Origin: JABWBD01 sp040768665
GTDB lineage: Bacteria > Planctomycetota > Planctomycetia > Pirellulales > Thermoguttaceae
Reading direction: 5' to 3'
Assembly (NCBI GenBank): GCA_040768665.1
Contig: JAXGMN010000048.1
Location: 42,060-106,059 of the forward strand
Length of the DNA stretch: 64,000 bases
Translations under genes and position numbers: made by a program
The notes under the pieces: model-generated
Told to the model about the DNA's origin: nothing
Seen by the model: the letters and a program-made list of their open reading frames with translations, nothing else
The model's database searches: none
Shown: positions 60,698 to 64,000 of the stretch, in pieces
Layout: the number at the start of each line of letters is the position of its first letter
Numbering within the stretch: position 1 is the stretch's first letter

Positions 60698-61816
60698 CTA
60701 CTTGCATTGCCGCAATTGTCTTCGACGCCGCCCCAGCGCGTCGGCGGCGATCATGGCGTCGACGATATCCTCGGCAGTGACGGGGAACGGGTGGTTTCGG
60801 CAAAGCGAACCTTCGCCGGCGCAGGCTTCGCCGATCGGATGGAGCCGCTCGCGCGTGATGTCCTTCAGGTTCAATTCCTCGAACGTGACCGGAAGGCCGA
60901 TGGCAATCTCGAAGTCAACGATGGCCTGCTTCTCGTCGACGTCGAATTCGTCGTCGAGACAGAGTTGGGCGACGATCCCGAACCCGACCTTTTCGCCGTG
61001 CATCAATCCCTTCTTCTGGCACTCCGGCACGTTCGAAAGGAGATTGCCGACCATGTGGGCCGTGGCCAGGCCGCCGCTCTCGAAACCGAGACCGGAAAGC
61101 AGCACGTTGGCTTCGACGACCTTCTCGACGGCCGGCGTAACGACCTTGAGCTCGACGTCGCGCTTGGCGTCCAGCCCGTGTTCCAGGAGGGTCTCGAAGC
61201 AGAGCCTTGCCAGGGTCATGGCGGCCATGGTGGGATGTCCGCCGGCAATGTTCTGTGCGCGCGATTTGAAGGCCGCTTCGGCCTCGATCCAGGTCGAGAG
61301 CGCGTCGCCCATTCCGGCGACGAACGCGCGCACGGGACCGCCGGCGACGACCTGGGTATCGACGAGTACCAGATCGGGGTTGAACGGCCAGCAGTCGAAT
61401 CCGATGAAGTTGTGGTCGTCGTCGTACCAGACCGAGGCGGCACTGGTGGGCGAATCGTTCGATGCGATCGTCGGGCAGGTGACCATGCAGATCTTCAGGT
61501 CGACGGCGACCGCCTTGGCGACGTCGAGCACCTTGCCGCCGCCGATGCCGACCGAAATGTCTGCGCCCGCGCTTTGGGCGATCTCGCGGACGCGGGCCCT
61601 CTCGCCGGCGGTGGCTTCGCCACGGAATTCCACCTCCACCAGGTCCAGGCCGGCGCCGGCCAGGCTTGTCCGCACGGTGTCGCCGACGATGCCGGCGACT
61701 GGGGCATCCCACAGGACCAGCGCCTTTTGCCCCAGGATCTTAAGATACATTCCCAGCTCCCCGAGAACGCCTCTTCCCTGAACATACTTCCGTGGCGATA
61801 TCAGTACGGTTTTCAT
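60698..61816 (-). CDS. Iron-containing alcohol dehydrogenase, glycerol-dehydrogenase-like
   Basis: The 372-residue protein starts at ATG 61816. The Rossmann-like N-domain shows GADISVGIGGGKVLDVAKAVA and TCPTIASNDSPTSAASV, hallmarks of the GldA subgroup. The metal site is formed by AGMGDALSTWIEA (Asp), GGLATAHMVGN (His) and MHGEKVGFGIVAQL (His). It oxidises a polyol or secondary alcohol with NAD. Glycerol is not assured given its context with an aldolase and a hydroxyacid dehydrogenase; it follows the latter by 14 bp. Confidence 0.88.
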   Translation of the reverse strand: MKTVLISPRKYVQGRGVLGELGMYLKILGQKALVLWDAPVAGIVGDTVRTSLAGAGLDLVEVEFRGEATAGERARVREIAQSAGADISVGIGGGKVLDVAKAVAVDLKICMVTCPTIASNDSPTSAASVWYDDDHNFIGFDCWPFNPDLVLVDTQVVAGGPVRAFVAGMGDALSTWIEAEAAFKSRAQNIAGGHPTMAAMTLARLCFETLLEHGLDAKRDVELKVVTPAVEKVVEANVLLSGLGFESGGLATAHMVGNLLSNVPECQKKGLMHGEKVGFGIVAQLCLDDEFDVDEKQAIVDFEIAIGLPVTFEELNLKDITRERLHPIGEACAGEGSLCRNHPFPVTAEDIVDAMIAADALGRRRRQLRQCK

Positions 61817-61830
61817 CCCGGGCCTCCGAG

Positions 61831-62898
61831 TCATGGTATCCGTTGAGTCGAAACGAGGCGGAGCGAAGGTTCGACGCCGTTGATCACCGGCAGCGGGCCT
61901 TCGCCCCGAAGCATACGGGCCAGGTGGCCGGCCATGTGGCAGGGGCTGTTACGAAACGCGTCCATAGTGCTCCCGGCCAGGTGCGGCGTGAGCGTGACAT
62001 TGTCGAGCTTGAGCAGGGGGTGGTCCGGGGGGAGCGGCTCGGTGTCGAACACGTCGAGTGCGGCTCCCATGATTCGTCTTTCCGCGAGGGCTTCGACCAG
62101 TGCCTGTTCGTCGATCAGCCCGCTGCGGGCCGTGTTCACCAGGACGGCCGACGGCTTCATCATGCCCAGTTCGTCGCGCCCGATCAAGTGCAGGGTCTCC
62201 TCGCTCAAACGGGCGTGCAAAGAGACGACGTCGGACTGCCGGAGCAGCGAGGGCAGATCGACCAGTTCCGCCGGCCCGGGATCGCCCTGGGAGTAGGGAT
62301 CGTAGGCGACGATGCGGCTTCCGAACGCCACCAGGTAATGAGCGACGAGCCGCCCCACGGCGCCGTAGCCGACCAGTCCGACCGTCTTGCCGCAGAGTTC
62401 GGGGATTATGTCGCTATTGGGGTAGTCGCGCTGCCAGACTCCATTCTTAAGCAATCCGTGCGACCTTGCGAGATTTCGGATCTCCGCCAGGATCAGGCCG
62501 AGCGTACATTCCGCGACGGCGCGGGCGTTTCGGCCGGGGGTGTTCAGCACGGAGATGCCGCGCTGGGTGGCAAACGCCACGTCGACGTTTTCCGTCCCGC
62601 CGCGGAGGACGCCAATCACGCGAAGGCGCGCGGCCGCTTCCAAAAAATGCCGGCTTATTGGTGCGAACTGGACCACGAGGATATCGAATCGGTCGAGGCC
62701 CAGGATGACCTCCGCCGGCAGTTTCACCGCGCCGGGGCCGCCCTGCTCGATCGCCAGGTTCGCCTCCTGGAGTTCAACCAATCGGGGATGCTCCCACCGC
62801 CGGACCTCGATCTCGATGCCGAGCGTCTGGAGACTTCGCAGGCCCTCTTCCATCCACGCGTAGGGGATGTACGTGTCGCTGACGGCCAGGAGTCTCAT
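61831..62898 (-). CDS. D-isomer-specific 2-hydroxyacid dehydrogenase (phosphoglycerate-dehydrogenase-like)
   Basis: The 355-residue enzyme has an N-terminal substrate-binding lobe, an NAD domain with TVGLVGYGAVGRLVAHYL, and the catalytic residues in RGGTENVD (Arg), FDTEPLP (Glu) and LTPHLAGST (His). The C-terminal ACT regulatory domain of SerA is lacking, so a catabolic 2-keto acid or hydroxyacid dehydrogenase is more likely. The start overlaps the stop of the aldolase gene by 4 bp (ATGA), which shows translational coupling. Confidence 0.9.
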   Translation of the reverse strand: MRLLAVSDTYIPYAWMEEGLRSLQTLGIEIEVRRWEHPRLVELQEANLAIEQGGPGAVKLPAEVILGLDRFDILVVQFAPISRHFLEAAARLRVIGVLRGGTENVDVAFATQRGISVLNTPGRNARAVAECTLGLILAEIRNLARSHGLLKNGVWQRDYPNSDIIPELCGKTVGLVGYGAVGRLVAHYLVAFGSRIVAYDPYSQGDPGPAELVDLPSLLRQSDVVSLHARLSEETLHLIGRDELGMMKPSAVLVNTARSGLIDEQALVEALAERRIMGAALDVFDTEPLPPDHPLLKLDNVTLTPHLAGSTMDAFRNSPCHMAGHLARMLRGEGPLPVINGVEPSLRLVSTQRIP

Positions 62899-63767
62899 GC
62901 CGCCCCTCCCGGCGCCCAGGCGCGGTTCTCGGCCAAAAGCAGGCGGATCTTCTCGGCGACGACGGTGCAGACTCCCTGCTTGATCGCCCGGAAGAGCTCC
63001 GAGGGAAGCGGATCCTCGCGGGTGATCGTGGCCGCCGCCTGCTTCAGCCCACGGGTCATGGCGATGCGGTTGTCGGCATAGATGTTGAGTTTGCAGATTC
63101 CGTTGCGGACGGCGTTTTGGATCTGGTCGTCGGGCGTGCCCGATCCGCCGTGTAACACGAGCGGGATGGGGCTGATCGCGTTGATTTCCCGGAGCCGATC
63201 GATCGCCAGATTGGGCCGCGAACGGTAAACGCCATGGGCTGTGCCGATCGACACGGCGAGGGCATCGACCTCGGTTTCCTGCGCGAATTTTGCCACCTCT
63301 GCCGGTTCGGTGAGGATGCATTCGGCACAAGCCGTCTCCTCGAGGTCCATCCCCCCGACGTGGCCCAACTCTGCCTCGACGCTGATTCCGTGGGGACGGG
63401 CCAACTCGACCGCTCTACGGCTCAGGCGGACGTTTTCATCAAAAGGGAGGCTCGAGCCGTCGACCATCACCGAGGTAAAACCGGTGTCGATCGCTTTCTT
63501 GACCAGTTCCAGGTCGGTGGCGTGGTCGAGGTGCAGGCCGATCGGGATCGAATGGTGGTCGGCCACCGCCCGCACGAGCCGAGGGACGTAGGTCATGCCG
63601 TTACCAGCCAGATCCGCCGGCAGGGCCATGAGGATCACGGGCGCGTGGAGGTTTTCCGCCGTCTCCAGGATTGCGCGGACCATGATGTCCTCGACGCAAT
63701 CGAAGCCGGGGACGGCGTAGTGGTTTTCTCGGGCGTGTGCGAGGATTTCGCGAAGGGTCGTCAACAT
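62895..63767 (-). CDS. Class II fructose-bisphosphate/tagatose-type aldolase
   Basis: The 290-residue zinc aldolase starts at ATG 63767 (MLTTLREILAHARENHYAVPGF). Visible are the first zinc ligands region IPIGLHLDHATDLELVKKAID, VMVDGSSLPFDEN, AELGHVGG, AVSIGTAHGVY, LVLHGGSGTPDDQIQNAV and KLNIYADNR, which together define GatY/KbaY/Fba family enzymes. It cleaves a ketose phosphate to a triose phosphate and an aldehyde. It opens the operon with the hydroxyacid dehydrogenase, alcohol dehydrogenase and propeller lipoprotein. A family 1 repeat lies 11 bp upstream; no purine-rich ribosome site is seen. Confidence 0.88.
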   Translation of the reverse strand: MLTTLREILAHARENHYAVPGFDCVEDIMVRAILETAENLHAPVILMALPADLAGNGMTYVPRLVRAVADHHSIPIGLHLDHATDLELVKKAIDTGFTSVMVDGSSLPFDENVRLSRRAVELARPHGISVEAELGHVGGMDLEETACAECILTEPAEVAKFAQETEVDALAVSIGTAHGVYRSRPNLAIDRLREINAISPIPLVLHGGSGTPDDQIQNAVRNGICKLNIYADNRIAMTRGLKQAAATITREDPLPSELFRAIKQGVCTVVAEKIRLLLAENRAWAPGGAA

Positions 63768-63778
63768 GGGTGGCGGAG

Positions 63779-63900
63779 GTAACCGTTCACGCCCACGGCC
63801 GGGGACCGATCCATTTTTCGGCCAATTCCGGTAGGTGGGCGTCAAAGACGTCAGTCGAAAACATGGACCCGCCCCCTCTTCCGCACCGCGAATGGTTACC
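63779..63900. repeat. Palindromic leader repeat, family 1, copy C
   Basis: It starts GTAACCGTTCACGCCCACGG and ends CGCGAATGGTTACC; inner arms GGGGACCGATCCA and TGGACCCGCCCCC pair. Same orientation relative to its gene as copy A, and highly similar to it. It lies 11 bp upstream of the aldolase ATG. Confidence 0.88.
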
Positions 63901-63947
63901 GGAGGGGTGCAGGGGGCAGGATGTGAATCCCGTGGAGGTCGAATACC

Positions 63948-64000
63948 GTAACCGTTCACGGGGCGGGCGGGAAGGGGACAGGTCCATGTTTTCGGACAAC
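63948..64000. repeat. Palindromic leader repeat, family 1, copy D (partial, inverted)
   Basis: GTAACCGTTCACGGGGCGG and then GGGGACAGGTCCATGTTTTC match the inverse of copy C, in opposite orientation, 48 bp away. It is cut by the window edge. Confidence 0.8.

Overview
The window (about 60% GC) reads as a chromosomal segment of a planctomycete, probably Pirellulales-like. This assignment is inferred from family content: a DUF1559 prepilin-like protein with an H-x9-D-G type C-terminus, a DUF6655-type lipoprotein, a DUF11 repeat protein, tandem-receiver regulators, IS66 genes accompanied by a DUF4338 gene, a secreted isomerase-like protein, and many GGGGAC-core palindromic intergenic repeats. Several genes start at TTG or GTG behind a clear Shine-Dalgarno. 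Two genes (the DUF4338 gene and a TPR gene) carry single-base frameshifts, which could be decay or assembly error.

Layout. 1-4097 is a mobile-element scar: an IS66-type element (tnpC start, frameshifted DUF4338 gene, tnpB, 5'-truncated tnpA) abuts an intact IS630 copy whose other end sits in a DUF1573 gene that has lost its 5' part. 4146-8676 holds a secreted isomerase-like protein, an alpha/beta hydrolase and a BASS transporter. 8678-16043 (minus strand) is a compact block: hpf, ptsN, ptsH, ptsI (a regulatory-type PTS with no sugar permease), then DUF2344, RNase E/G, L21 and an FtsX-type permease. 16308-25954 has an envelope-anchored Pro/Ala-rich protein, an HDOD protein, a TPR gene, an Old Yellow Enzyme-like oxidoreductase, a Cys-rich protein and a secreted beta-helix protein. 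26093-33628 holds two His/Tyr-rich secreted mini-proteins, a second HPr, the primary sigma factor, a DUF11 protein and a DUF6655 lipoprotein. 33638-38529 has a pair of M16 peptidases, a GNAT, endonuclease IV and a small membrane protein.

38650-47141 (minus strand) is the housekeeping series prs, L25, pth, rpsF, ssb, rplI, dnaB, followed by aconitase; rpsR is missing from its usual place. 47655-51677 (plus strand) is argB-argD-argF followed by RNase PH. 51692-55210 contains a micro-ORF/zinc-ribbon pair, a double-nitrilase protein and a PEP-mutase/isocitrate-lyase family enzyme. 55329-58218 is a hybrid kinase/tandem receiver pair. 58479-63767 ends with a DUF1559 protein, an SMP-30-like lipoprotein and a tight carbon-catabolism operon (class II aldolase, 2-hydroxyacid dehydrogenase, glycerol-dehydrogenase-like enzyme).

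The most unusual signals are: (i) a palindromic repeat of about 120 bp whose three complete copies each lie 10-45 bp upstream of a start codon of a catabolic gene; (ii) a second family of MITE-like palindromes sharing only a GGGGAC core; (iii) two HPr proteins both with Asp where Ser46 would be; (iv) an M16 peptidase and a nitrilase domain with dead catalytic sites beside or fused to intact partners; (v) an IS630 copy sitting exactly at the junction of two truncated genes. No CRISPR array, rRNA or tRNA was found.
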